NCBI RefSeq assembly: GCF_910592395.1
Contig: NC_088322.1
Span: 15,869,431-15,929,430, forward strand
DNA length: 60,000 bases
Source of the DNA: Lineus longissimus
Lineage: Eukaryota; Nemertea; Pilidiophora; Heteronemertea; Lineidae
Reading direction: 5' to 3'
This document shows positions 46,765 through 57,690 of the stretch, in pieces. Under the pieces are notes generated by a model. The model had not been told where the DNA came from. It was given only the letters and a program-made list of their open reading frames with translations, and ran no database searches. Numbering within the stretch: the stretch's first letter is position 1; each line of letters begins with the position of its first letter. Made by a program: the position numbers and the translations under genes.

Positions 46765-46918
46765 CAGGGTGCGAATCGCCTCCGGCACACGGGGATCACG
46801 GCAGAGTACCCAGGAGGAAGGATGTGGTACTGCTACTCCTAATCCTGTCCACGAGGCGAGGAGCACCAAGATCTCTATCACCATGACAACTGTCACATGC
46901 ATTCTTGTCTTCTGGCGA
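46765..46918 (-). CDS. Candidate exon with signal peptide
   Basis: Minus strand: acceptor GCTTCTCTGCTCAG at 46919, then 16 nt, then ATG at 46902 and 46 codons to a possible donor CCCTG|GTACAT at 46764. The N-terminus MHVTVVMVIEILVLLASWTG is a clear secretory signal type (short n-region, hydrophobic core) with likely cleavage near GLGVA-VPHPSS. The mature start holds one Cys (WVLCRDPRVPEAIRTL). Read without splicing it ends six codons later at TAA. The layout (5' UTR intron, signal peptide, helix-like segment, phase-0 donor) is common for secreted ligands, but I assign no family. It could head the minus-strand exon set to its left. Confidence 0.38.
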
Positions 46919-46999
46919 CTGAGCAGAGAAGCTGTCAACATAGCTATTTCCTTCGGAGGAATCTAGTGATTTTCAACAATTAAGGCAATGAGTCTTAAC

Positions 47000-47960
47000 T
47001 GACCTTGGTCGGCAACATGTCTAAACTGACATGAAAGGTAAGAGAAACTATGATTACAAAGAAGTTGAGTTGAAGAAACGTGTTGGTTATTACCAACTTT
47101 TAATGTGGATGAAGACAGAGAAGAATGCTCATGATGCATTTTCCTTGCCTCAAACTCACAACCTCTATAGACTTGTCCCTACATGGTCTTTCAATTAATG
47201 CATCTACTACATACCACGGAAATTCCCTAAAAACATTTCCATCGGATATCAAGATTTTTCTGTCTTAATGTTCTCGACACATGTGCAAAACATACAGATC
47301 ACTCTTGATTTCCCAGAAGTCGCTTTCTCTTCCGTGCTACATTTCATCATTGGTATTCACATATTGTCTTAACAGGAACATCATCCCATCAGGAATGTAA
47401 GGTACTGTCACATACATCAGAATTATTACACCTATTGCTGTTTGTCTCAAGTCAACACACTATTTAAGTCGAAGACATATCATATATAATCATTGTTTTC
47501 AATGGTAAGTTAAGAAGTTAAAGTGATGTCTACAGCCTGAGCAGAATTGCTCATGAGGTCAGAACTTATCATAGAGTCTGTAGCATTGGGTCTGTAGTAG
47601 TATCACTCCCTTCATAGATCAATTAAAGCTTAACTTTCCATTTAGAACTGGTACTCATTGTTACTCCTTAACTAACACATAGGATTTGGTGGGTATAAGT
47701 CATTCCCCATAATATACAGCTCCAAAAGACGGACAGTATCCTCACTCGAGTACCTCATCGAGTTGATCGTCTGCCATATTTCTTCCTTTTATTCAAAATT
47801 CAAATGGGGCATGAAGATAGCATTGATGGTATTGTGGCTGAACGTTAGCCACGCATAAGCCACCATGATGAATCAACTTCGTAATCCCATAGAAACCATT
47901 TAAAACTATTATTTGGACGTTAAGCGTTCTTGGACATTACAAGTGATCATCATTGACCAG
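47000..47960. other. No supported feature
   Basis: AT-rich unique sequence between the signal-peptide exon and the 53-bp array. Confidence 0.35.
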
Positions 47961-47971
47961 AAGTAATGGCA

Positions 47972-49773
47972 AAAATAACATCAGTCAGCGACCACGATCC
48001 AGAGAGCGAGAACCCAAGAGAGGCAAAATAACATCAGTCAGCGACCACGATCCAGAGAGCGAGAACCCAAGAGAGGCAAAATAACATCAGTCAGCGACCA
48101 CGATCCAGAGAGCGAGAACCCAAGAGAGGCAAAATAACATCAGTCAGCGACCACGATCCAGAGAGCGAGAACCCAAGAGAGGCAAAATAACATCAGTCAG
48201 CGACCACGATCCAGAGAGCGAGAACCCAAGAGAGGCAAAATAACATCAGTCAGCGACCACGATCCAGAGAGCGAGAACCCAAGAGAGGCCAAATAACATC
48301 AGTCAGCGACCACGATCCAGAGAGCGAGAACCCAAGAGAGGCAAAATAACATCAGTCAGCGACCACGATCCAGAGAGCGAGAACCCAAGAGAGGCAAAAT
48401 AACATCAGTCAGCGACCACGATCCAGAGAGCGAGAACCCAAGAGAGGCCAAATAACATCAGTCAGCGACCACGATCCAGAGAGCGAGAACCCAAGAGAGG
48501 CAAAATAACATCAGTCAGCGACCACGATCCAGAGAGCGAGATCCCAAGAGAGGCAAAATAACATCAGTCAGCGACCACGATCCAGAGAGCGAGAACCCAA
48601 GAGAGGCCAAATAACATCAGTCAGCGACCACGATCCAGAGAGCGAGAACCCAAGAGAGGCAAAATAACATCAGTCAGCAACCACGATCCAGAGAGCGAGA
48701 ACCCAAGAGAGGCCAAATAACATCAGTCAGCGACCACGATCCAGAGAGCGAGAACCCAAGAGAGGCCAAATAACATCAGTCAGCGACCACGATCCAGAGA
48801 GCGAGAACCCAAGAGAGGCCAAATAACATCAGTCAGCGACCACGATCCAGAGAGCGAGAACCCAAGAGAGGCCAAATAACATCAGTCAGCGACCACGATC
48901 CAGAGAGCGAGAACCCAAGAGAGGCCAAATAACATCAGTCAGCGACCACGATCCAGAGAGCGAGAACCCAAGAGAGGCCAAATAACATCAGTCAGCGACC
49001 ACGATCCAGACAGCGAGAACCCAAGAGAGGCAAAATAACATCAGTCAGCGACCACGATCCAGAGAGCGAGAACCCAAGAGAGGCCAAATAACATCAGTCA
49101 GCGACCACGATCCAGAGAGCGAGAACCCAAGAGAGGCAAAATAACATCAGTCAGCGACCACGATCCAGAGAGCGAGATCCCAAGAGAGGCAAAATAACAT
49201 CAGTCAGCAACCACGATCCAGAGAGCGAGAACCCAAGAGAGGCCAAATAACATCAGTCAGCGACCACGATCCAGAGAGCGAGAACCCAAGAGAGGCCAAA
49301 TAACATCAGTCAGCGACCACGATCCAGAGAGCGAGAACCCAAGAGAGGCCAAATAACATCAGTCAGCGACCACGATCCAGAGAGCGAGAACCCAAGAGAG
49401 GCCAAATAACATCAGTCAGCGACCACGATCCAGAGAGCGAGAACCCAAGAGAGGCCAAATAACATCAGTCAGCGACCACGATCCAGACAGCGAGAACCCA
49501 AGAGAGGCAAAATAACATCAGTCAGCAACCACGATCCAGAGAGCAAGAACCCAAGAGAGGCAAAATAACATCAGTCAGCGACCACGATCCAGAGAGCGAG
49601 AACCCAAGAGAGGCAAAATAACATCAGTCAGCGACCACGATCCAGAGAGCGAGAACCCAAGAGAGGCCAAATAACATCAGTCAGCGACCACGATCCAGAG
49701 AGCAAGAACCCAAGAGAGGCAAAATAACATCAGTCAGCGACCACGATCCAGAGAGCGAGAACCCAAGAGAGGC
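47972..49773. repeat. Minisatellite, 53-bp unit, 34 copies
   Basis: The unit AAAATAACATCAGTCAGCGA ... CCACGATCCAGAGAGCGAGA ... ACCCAAGAGAGGC is repeated 34 times with exact 53-bp spacing. Few sites vary: GGCAAAA/GGCCAAA, GAGAACCC/GAGATCCC, CAGCGACC/CAGCAACC, CAGAGAGC/CAGACAGC. The order of rare variants is partly repeated about 530 bp apart, showing block duplication inside the array. Confidence 0.98.
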
Positions 49774-49916
49774 AAACCAGTCAAAGCAATGAAGCCTCTT
49801 ACAGCATCAGGTTTGTTTCTCAGATTCATCTTAACTCCTCTATTTTGACAAGTGCTGTCTTGACTGTTTGAGTAAGAAACCACATGCCTGACTTCATCTT
49901 GCAGTACATGTTCGAT

Positions 49917-50162
49917 CTACCAACAACATAAAACAACGATTTGTAGCTCTGCAAGATGTTCGAGAAAATATTGTGTTAAGGTAACCTTTTTGAAGTCATC
50001 TGCTGGAAGCAAGATACCGAGTCTGATTTCATGAAACTTTAGAAAGCATCTGGTGTGCGTCACGTTTTGCCGGTGGTTGTAGGCTGCTCTATGAACAAGA
50101 CGATCGTATCTAACTTCACAAAGAAAAAGATTGCTGCATCTTTTTGCTGAATCTTTCAAGTC
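49917..50162 (-). CDS. Open frame downstream of a probable first exon
   Basis: A minus frame of about 80 codons after a CTTCAG/CAG acceptor-like site (KDSAKRCSNLFLCEVRYDRL, later HEIRLGILLPADDFKK). It lies about 180 bp downstream of the first-exon candidate at 50339-50379, but the phase that would join it in this frame creates a stop; the alternative acceptor joins a shorter frame of 16 residues. Uncertain. Confidence 0.22.
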   Translation of the reverse strand, partial: DLKDSAKRCSNLFLCEVRYDRLVHRAAYNHRQNVTHTRCFLKFHEIRLGILLPADDFKKVTLTQYFLEHLAELQIVVLCCW

Positions 50163-50338
50163 TGCTGAAGCAACCGCTCAGATTTTACCGATCTAAGACG
50201 AGTTCATCAGTCACAACGCGCTCGAAACAATCGCCAAACCGGAACATAACGAGATGATAACAGAGAAACAATGTGCAACTAGAACTGTAACATGATGCAG
50301 ACTCTGGTCTCTACAGCAAGAAGAATTCTTTTACTCAC

Positions 50339-50379
50339 TAGATGAGAGCACCAATGAGTAGACCAGTGATGGCCGCCAT
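50339..50379 (-). CDS. Probable first coding exon, N-terminal signal/anchor
   Basis: On the minus strand AAAATGGCGGCC gives a strong start context (A at -3, G at +4). The frame encodes MAAITGLLIGALI, a hydrophobic leader, and meets a consensus donor, CTA|GTGAGT, in phase 2 after 41 nt. The start codon also lies in a perfect YY1-type initiator word (AANATGGCGGC), as often seen at TATA-less promoters with short 5' UTRs. The next exon is not settled. Confidence 0.42.
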
Positions 50380-50382
50380 TTT
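50372..50382 (-). promoter_or_regulatory. YY1-like initiator word at the start codon
   Basis: AAAATGGCGGC, matching AANATGGCGGC and overlapping the proposed ATG. Sites of this kind are known near transcription starts of housekeeping-type genes; use here is inference. Confidence 0.35.
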
Positions 50383-50999
50383 GAAACAATGTCCTGCCAC
50401 CTACTGAGTAACCAATGTACCACTCTATCATAGATAAAGCAGTCTAGTTATCATACCAGCAGCCGACACACACTCATGAAGAGCGATCTCTTTGAGGAGA
50501 AATTTCCATCAACACAGCACACAGTCAATTAGGTTCTTCAACTACATGAAAGATTTTCGTTCCTTGTAAAACGTTTGAAACATTTTCCGGCGTTTTTATC
50601 ACTGTTTTGCCAGCAACAGAACAGCAGAGAGCACTTTTTGTGTGAAAATGATGATAACACGTAAATCATCGTAAGAGGCCTCAAGATCAGCGGAGGATAA
50701 CATTTTGATAGCAAATTTACCTTGGTAGGGTTATGAACATCTTCGGCCAATTCCAATCTAAAGAAACTAAAACCAGGAGTGGATATGGTGTAGATTTCTT
50801 CAGGCAATGTATTGGCATTTCAAGGCAGGTTAGGTCGGGACTGATGGCAATGTATTACATTTTGATGATGATATTGCAAGATCATGAACGTTGCTTTCGA
50901 TATCCACACAACTTGGCCCAGCTCCACTGTACCTTCAGATACGAAATGCACGTAGAACTCATACAAATGTTAGATGAAACCGACGTCATTATATTATGA

Positions 51000-52480
51000 T
51001 ATGATGCTCTGGTAGGTATTCACAATGATTATGTTACAAACAACATTTGCTTCTCAGATATGATAGTGTTTTCAGAGATGTTGTAAGTTACGTGTGAAAC
51101 AATGCGCAAAATGTTATACTGACGATATCATACGTATGTCTTGGCACCTGTTAATGATTAAGCCTCCCTGAACAGTCAATTGTTATGCTGCAGCCTGCAA
51201 CCATGATTGCATGTATGAAATATTGGTCAGTCGATGACCACAGTGAACTTGCCGAAGCCTTTGAAACAGAACTGGTCACAGCCAGTTTCTGTTTGAAAGA
51301 AACCCTTCCAGTAGACACCGCCAGAGATTTCATTCAAGAGCTTGAACTTTAAAAGTGCATGAGTGAGCTTGTAGAACTTTAAGTCTTATAAATCAGCAAA
51401 AGATTGTGAAAGAGTAATTCAAGAAACTTTATTGCGACCAAAGTTACAGGTGGTTTGGCCTCTCCTTGATGAGCAACTCTTCCACGTGTCAGTCAAGTGG
51501 TCTGTTGTCTCTACAAGTCATATCAGCAATCCAACATGCTTGTCTTCATGTCAAATCTGACTCAATTGGCAAAATTTATTGAAAGTCACGAGTTCATCTC
51601 GACAGACATATTGCATTCGAATCACGACATCAGCTCGTTCCATTTCGAATTAGACCGTCATAATTCCGGAACTTGGGAAGACGTGCAAAATTTAGCTATT
51701 TTAACTTGATACAAACAGCCCATTCATGTGTGCTGTATCACGCTAGTCACGATTCTGGCACGCTACCTGATCTTTTAATCTGCTGAAAAAACAGGACAGC
51801 AACAGCAATCTTTAATGGACTAGCAGCGGTCAGGACAGGATTTTTCACCACGTTTTTTGTTGGTTCGTGACATGGATCGTAATTGTGGTCATGGCATGGT
51901 TCGTGATTGTGGTCATGGTTCAGAGAAACGGTTGGATATTTCGCAGATTCTTCAATAAAGTAAGCTGAGACAATAAGTTCTACCTCATCCACACATTTGC
52001 AGATATATGGGAAATGGAAGATTGGATGTATGCTAGTAACAGGTGTGGTTGATGAACTGATATGAGCACAACCTGTCTGGTAGCCTGAGCAATCCCGGTT
52101 CGGTTTCTGGTCTCATTTTTTACAATACACGTACTTAACAGAAGCCAGACGTGACATTGTTTGCAATATCGCCTCTCTGCTGCGATGCGATGCCTTAACA
52201 ATCTCCAGTGAGTGCCAAGGGAAGCACTGCGCCAGTAATCAAACACTCAACAGTAGTATACGATACCACCTTAGTGTTAAATACGTAATACAAAATCAAT
52301 TTTCGACAAAAGAGGCGTATTTTGTTAAGGAGGTTGGCGGGTCTGATCAAGGTTTCCAGGAATCATTGTAATGATCACCAATAACAAGTCCAGAGGAGTG
52401 ACAAACTAGCATGCACCTTAATTCAATAATTTGTGGAATTATCATCTTGTGCAGGGTGCTCTTTTGATTTGATTCAGCTG
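51000..52480. other. No supported gene
   Basis: Short frames only. A small repeated word (GGTTCGTGA / TTGTGGTCATGG) occurs around 51865-51920. Confidence 0.3.
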
Positions 52481-52483
52481 ATC

Positions 52484-53061
52484 GAGACCTTTCCAATGAA
52501 TGGTTATGTCAATAGGTTTACAACTGGTACCACCAGAGAGTGCACATCGAGACCTTTCCAATGAATGGTCATGTCAATATGTTTACAACTGGTACCAACA
52601 GAGAGTGCACATCCAAACTTTTCCAACGAATGGTCATGTCAATAGGTTTACAATTGGTACCACCAGAGAGTGCACATCGAGACCTTTTCAATGAATGGTC
52701 ATGTCAATATGTTTACAACTGGTACCAACAGAGAGTGCACATCGAGACCTTTCCAATGAATGGTCATGTCAATAGGTTTACAATTGGTACCACCAGAGAG
52801 TTCACATCGAGACCTTTCCAATGAATGGTCATGTCAATAGGTTTACAATTGGTACCACCAGAGAGTGCACATCGAGACCTTTCCAATGAATGGTCATGTC
52901 AATAGGTTTACAACTGGTACCACCAGAGAGTACACATCGAGACCTTTCCAATGAATGGTCATGTCAATAGGTTTACAACTGGTACCACCAGAGAGTACAC
53001 ATCGAGACCTTTCCAATGAATGGTCATGTCAATAGGTTTACAACTGGTGCCACCAGAGAGC
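52484..53061. repeat. Minisatellite, 65-bp unit, ~9 copies
   Basis: The unit begins GAGACCTTTCCAATGAATGG and contains GTTTACAACTGGTACCACCA. In the left part two variants alternate (AATAGG with ACCACCAG, AATATG with ACCAACAG), forming 130-bp dimers; the right part is made of the first variant only. The unit is not a multiple of three, so apparent open frames rotate through it and are not genes. Confidence 0.95.
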
Positions 53062-53069
53062 ACCAATGA

Positions 53070-55120
53070 ATGGAAAACACCGGGAAAACTCCTGCATACT
53101 GTCATCCACCAAAAAAACTGTGGCCTTTTTAGCGGGAACTGTCTTAAATAACCCATGATGCCAAAGTGTCATGTGGTTTGAGTTATTTGCATGTACAGAC
53201 TTTGTAAACAAAGGTCTTCAATAATCAACGCACACTTAAACAGAGACGTTCAGCAGTAAATCATTCAAACGAGGCATCAACATCACTCGCATCGCAAAAA
53301 ATGCCATGTTACCGCATTAAGAAACGTTAGAGTAACCTGCTAAATGCACGGAAATCGTCAGGGTGGTTATATGGACCGTTTAAAATGTGTAATCGAAAAT
53401 AAGGCGAGTATCTTCATGCTTACTTAATCAAAGGCACGAAAGAACTGGTCATGTTGGACAATTTATGGTACGATTGGTACGATTTATCGCCAGTTTCTCA
53501 CGTGGTAGGAGGGCAGTAAATCCTGACAACAGGAAACACAAAGAGATTAGCTTCCTTGGATCTGAAAATAGTGCTGTGATTGGAATCCTAATGAACAGTA
53601 TCAATGATGATACCGTATTCATCCATTATCAACACTTCTTTAAGGTTCTGCCTTTGTCAGGCATTTGGTTAACCCTTGCGGATGTACTCAGACCTATTCC
53701 AAATAGCTGCCCCGTGGCTACTGAACATTTGTCCCTACTGTAATTTATAGCCTAAGGTGCGGATGCTCACCGATCTGTGACCTAACCAAGATGCACATCG
53801 TGCAAGTGAAAGGTCCTGAATCTTGGGATGCTAAACCGAAGGCCAAACCAACCTGCAGAACCAAGTGTAATTCTTTCATCCTGCCTTGTCAGCCAAACAT
53901 ATCATATCCATATCAGGTTCCTAAGGGGGGTTAACATTCAGGGAAGAATCCACTCGTTCGGTTAAAGTAGAGATTTGGGGCTTTTTTTATCTTAAATAAT
54001 ATCAACTATAAGGCTTAAGACTGATGTCTAGACGCCAAAATAACTCTCGAAATAAGTCCCAGATCTAACTCATGATATGGCTGGTATTGACCTGACCAAT
54101 TATTGGAAAGCACTTGAGTGTACTATTACCCCTACTTCCATAGACACTCTAAATGTTCTCAGTTGTTCTCAAAACATGTCCAGGTACTTTGAGGGTTAAT
54201 CAACAGCAGCTTTCATCATCAATGATCTTACTTACATCACCAGCTCATCTCTCCCATCAAGAATAGCACAACACCAAACTCTAATTAGCTAAAAGCCGTT
54301 CACAACCTCAAGCGACTCCGCTCTCTAAAGCAGCCATTGTCTGTGTGGCTTAAATCACGTCAGCTGAGCATGGCAACAGGATGAGAGCATAATACTTGAG
54401 AGGATGTTGCAAGCAGAGGACAACCCCACCAAGGTCGTATCAACATCAACAAGCTGTCTGAGCGGTGCAGACTGGCAGGCCTACCTCTGAAGCTTTGGCG
54501 CCGATGGACATCTCTCACAGCAAAAGAGTGACATTTTTCTTGTGACATCATAAAACATCGTTTGTGCTTTGCTCTCACCTCAATATTTTACATCAACAAT
54601 TCTATGTCGCACTAAAGCTAAGGCAGCTGCAGTGCGGGGCGAAGTCTTTGAGAATGAGGCACCATTCGACAAAGCAGATCTTGCGCAACGAAGCCACAAC
54701 CATCGGCCACCAGCAGACGTTACCTATAACTTTCTGATTGGGAAGTAGCCATGAAGTTTACCTTGAGCCAATTTGATTAAATCACCGAGCAGCCCACTGT
54801 TATAACAACAGCTTGAAGCAGTTTAACAAGTGCAAGCAAGTTGATAAAAAAACCTTCACCTAACAAACAATAGCATCGTGATATAAACCGAGCATGTTGA
54901 AGGTTTTATTTAGCAATGTTATTCCAGAAATATCTGCCTAGTAGGTTTGTTTTTCATCAGGTCTGGGCTGACCGCCCAGGACCTAATGTCTGTAGTTGTT
55001 TTAGCAAACTGAGCGGGAAGTAAACATGAATCACCTGCCTCGGTGAGGCTTCACCTGGTGGTTTATTTCATTTAACGTTTTGAATCAATCGTCATTACAT
55101 TTCGCACTATGTTTTCTCAT
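53070..55120. other. No supported gene
   Basis: One plus frame (53465-53743, about 92 codons) has no recognised motif. No repeats of note. Confidence 0.3.
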
Positions 55121-55127
55121 TTTCTTA

Positions 55128-55170
55128 AAGGCTAGTTGGTGCTGAAAGAGTTTGGACCGCCAACTAGCTT
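55128..55170. repeat. Small hairpin
   Basis: AAGGCTAGTTGG pairs with CCAACTAGCTT across a 20-nt loop, with one bulge. Confidence 0.6.
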
Positions 55171-55289
55171 GTTAGCACTGATGTGGTAGGTGCTGCAATG
55201 AAAACCACCTCATCAATTCTGTTCAAGATATTCATTGCAATACGGTAGACCACAGTGTTTCCTTTTGGTGGATCCCAAAAAAACGATAA

Positions 55290-55377
55290 ATGATGATGAT
55301 GATGATAGTGATGATGATGATGACGACGACGACGACGACGACGACGACGATGATGATAATGATGATGATTATGATGG
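55290..55377. repeat. GAT/GAC microsatellite
   Basis: Trinucleotide tract TGATGATGATGA changing to GACGACGAC and back. It creates artificial poly-Asp (plus) and poly-Arg/His (minus) frames that are not genes. Confidence 0.95.
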
Positions 55378-55670
55378 ACTGCATGAAACATGCTCTTCTA
55401 TTCACAGTCACTTCTCCCTCTGCGCTACCACAGATTCCTGTTCAAATCTCAAGGCAACCTGTAGCTGTTACTCAAGCTCCAACACAACATACAACCACCT
55501 AATCTAACACAATGATGATAATGATGATGATGATGATTATGATGGACTGCAAGAAACATGCTCTGCTATTCACAGTCACTTCTCCCTCTGTGCTACCACA
55601 GATTTCCTGTTCAAATCTCAAGGTTTGTTACTCAAGCTCCAACACAACATACAACCACCTAATCTAACAC
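55352..55670. repeat. ~160-bp tandem duplication
   Basis: Copies at about 55352-55510 and 55513-55670 both run from a GAT tract through ATGATGGACTGCA, CTATTCACAGTCACTTCTCC and ACAACATACAACCACCTAAT to CTAACAC. The second copy lacks about 12 bp after CTCAAGG. Few other differences, so the duplication is fairly recent. Confidence 0.9.
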
Positions 55671-55804
55671 AAAAAGCCTCCAAAGCTGCCAATTTGAATT
55701 CCAGATATCATCCCAGCTTCTTTTGTACGCTACAGCAAGTAAAAGGAGCCCAGAGATTGGAACGGATTACCGTGGAATTGGATCAAAAAAGTCAAATTCA
55801 AATC

Positions 55805-56401
55805 TCAGAAAAACCAATAATTTTCTGGCTGAGTTGAATTGAATACGACATGTCCCTTTTTAAAGTTTAGGTGAAGAGAAATGAATGGATACAGAAGTAA
55901 GGCAGGGCATCCCTGGGGGAAGGAGGGGTATTCCAGTAACGTGATAACATGTCTGACAGTGTTGTCATGGGAAAGGACAATGGCGAGTATACATGTCGCT
56001 TTTTCACTGGCTCTCTGATAGTGGAGAGACTGAGTGTCTTTAACGGAGGTGTGTCTGTGCGGGAGGTTCCACTCTACACCAAGAGGGCATTGTGGCTGAT
56101 CCAAGGGATGGCGTGCCCCTTTTTTGTAACAATGTGTGAAAATGATCATGAATGTTGGGAGTTTGAGTATAAAGGTTACTATACGTCTTACTATCTCAAG
56201 GTATTCCTCTATCTCCGGCTCCCGGATGGTGTACTTACACCCTGGGGAGAGGATCAAATCATCAGGATCACTGGTGTAAAAAGATGATAATCTCCCAGTT
56301 AGTCTGCTGATCACATGATGATAAGAGGATAGTGGCAACATTGCCGAGACCCTGGGGGAAAGCAGGTTACCATGGCAATCGATTAAGTGATACCAAGCCA
56401 T
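55805..56401 (-). CDS. Longest open frame, probably antisense shadow
   Basis: 198 codons on the minus strand, codon-aligned with the plus-strand Ig-like frame. Its product has no motif I recognise. In-register antisense frames stay open when the coding strand avoids TTA, CTA and TCA, so I favour the plus strand, but cannot exclude this one. Confidence 0.15.
   Translation of the reverse strand: MAWYHLIDCHGNLLSPRVSAMLPLSSYHHVISRLTGRLSSFYTSDPDDLILSPGCKYTIREPEIEEYLEIVRRIVTFILKLPTFMIIFTHCYKKGARHPLDQPQCPLGVEWNLPHRHTSVKDTQSLHYQRASEKATCILAIVLSHDNTVRHVITLLEYPSFPQGCPALLLYPFISLHLNFKKGHVVFNSTQPENYWFF
55960..56273 (+). CDS. Candidate exon encoding immunoglobulin-like domain parts
   Basis: The plus frame (open 55949-56287) reads VVMGKDNGEYTC near the start: V, three residues, then D-x-G-x-Y-x-C, the F-strand signature of Ig V/I-set domains. 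It then continues with a G-strand-like stretch, a second segment with Cys (GMACPFF) 14 residues before a Trp (ECWEF), and ends QIIRITGV, the E-strand pattern that normally precedes the next D-x-G-x-Y-x-C. The exon would thus begin and end at the same point of successive Ig domains. An acceptor (CTGACAG) and a fair donor (CTG|GTGTAA) fit, but the phases differ. A 198-codon frame is open on the other strand in register (55805-56401). Neighbouring Ig exons were not found. Confidence 0.35.
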
Positions 56402-56952
56402 TACTCCGGAATCAGCTGTGGCGGGAAATCCTCCACTAAGTAAAAGACTTACACGCCGGTAAATGACTTTATAGTGACTTCATCCAACGTGATCTCACCT
56501 TGTTGGTTTAGCCGAGATAAGCCAGGGACATCTTTCCTTCCCAAGTGTTCAACCACATGAACGAAACTCTAAGCAAGCAAGTTAACCAAGAGGTTGCAGA
56601 GACCTTACAATGACCGCTGCCGTCAAAATGAGATACTGCGGTATACTCTGACAAAGAACTTTTGGAATCTACAACAAATTAATTTTCTTTCCCGAAACTG
56701 ATTCGACCGTTGCCATCAGTAACCAACAATTTTCAGTGTCCTGATTGGTTGCCATGGCAATGTCATACTTGGTTTTATTGGATGAAATGAGGTCGTAAAT
56801 ATGGGTAATTGCATGATTTAGTATCAGATACGAAATTGGTTGTAATTACGGTTGGAACTAGTAAGGTGGTTCTTGTGGAAATGGATGAAACAGAGTCGTC
56901 GGCCAGGGTCATTGTCCGAAAGTGATAGCTCTTGTATTCTGATTGATGGTAG

Positions 56953-57225
56953 TGGTCACTTGAAGAGGGGATGGAGTCTGTTGACCTACTGACCTAAAGT
57001 TACCCATATACTACTGTTCGGGTCACTTGGAGAGGGGATGGAGTCTGTTGACCTACTGACCTAAAGTTACCCATATACTACTGTTCGGGTCACTTGGAGA
57101 GGGGATGGAGTCTGTTGACCTACCGACCTATAGTTACCCATATACTACTGTTCGGGTCACTTGGAGAGGGGGTGGAGTCTGTTGACCTACCGACATAAAG
57201 TGGCAGTCATACCACTGTTCGGGTC
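56953..57225. repeat. Minisatellite, 67-bp unit, ~4 copies
   Basis: GGGTCACTTGGAGAGGGGAT recurs at 57019, 57086 and 57153, with a diverged first copy at 56953 and a truncated last copy (GGGTCACACAC) at 57220. The unit also carries GTTGACCTACTGACCT, two AGGTCA-like half-sites. Confidence 0.92.
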
Positions 57226-57690
57226 ACACACAGATACATAGATTCATACATAGATTTCTATCTTTGAATCAATTATCGACATTGACTATAATAGTTCACA
57301 GGTCACTTGCATTGATTATACAGGTTCATGAAGTCTACCTTATGATACACGATTCAGCACCTATCGATTGGAGAAACCCGAGCTTCCTGTACTTGCACTT
57401 AATGAGCGAAGTGCAGTGAGATCTTTATGTGGTGATTGGGTGTCGAGTGAAATCAATCAATCAAGCAATCAATTAATCCATACATTGTTAAATACGCTCA
57501 AAACTGAGCTCTACTCTCAACGGGAAGAAGACGAATCTGTGCTTTATCTTTTCTCTTCGAGGTATCGGGACAGTTTACCATCTGGTTGAGGTTAATAACA
57601 CTCCAGGGACAATGGTTTCTCTAGGAACTGTAACAGGAAAGTCAAGGATCCTCGGTTTTACATCGTCTCATTGGAAGGACAAAACAATTT

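Noticed and set aside
46765-46918. Assignment of the signal-peptide exon to a named cytokine or hormone family
   Set aside because: Only a faint resemblance in the position of a Cys and a helix-like start; far too little sequence to name a family.
47972-49773. CRISPR array
   Set aside because: Units are contiguous 53-bp repeats without unique spacers, and the DNA is eukaryotic in character.
52500-52824. Frames of 64-94 codons in the 65-bp array
   Set aside because: The unit is not a multiple of three, so the frames are rotations of the same repeat.
55164-55507. Poly-Asp and poly-Arg/His proteins
   Set aside because: Produced by the GAT/GAC microsatellite read in different frames.
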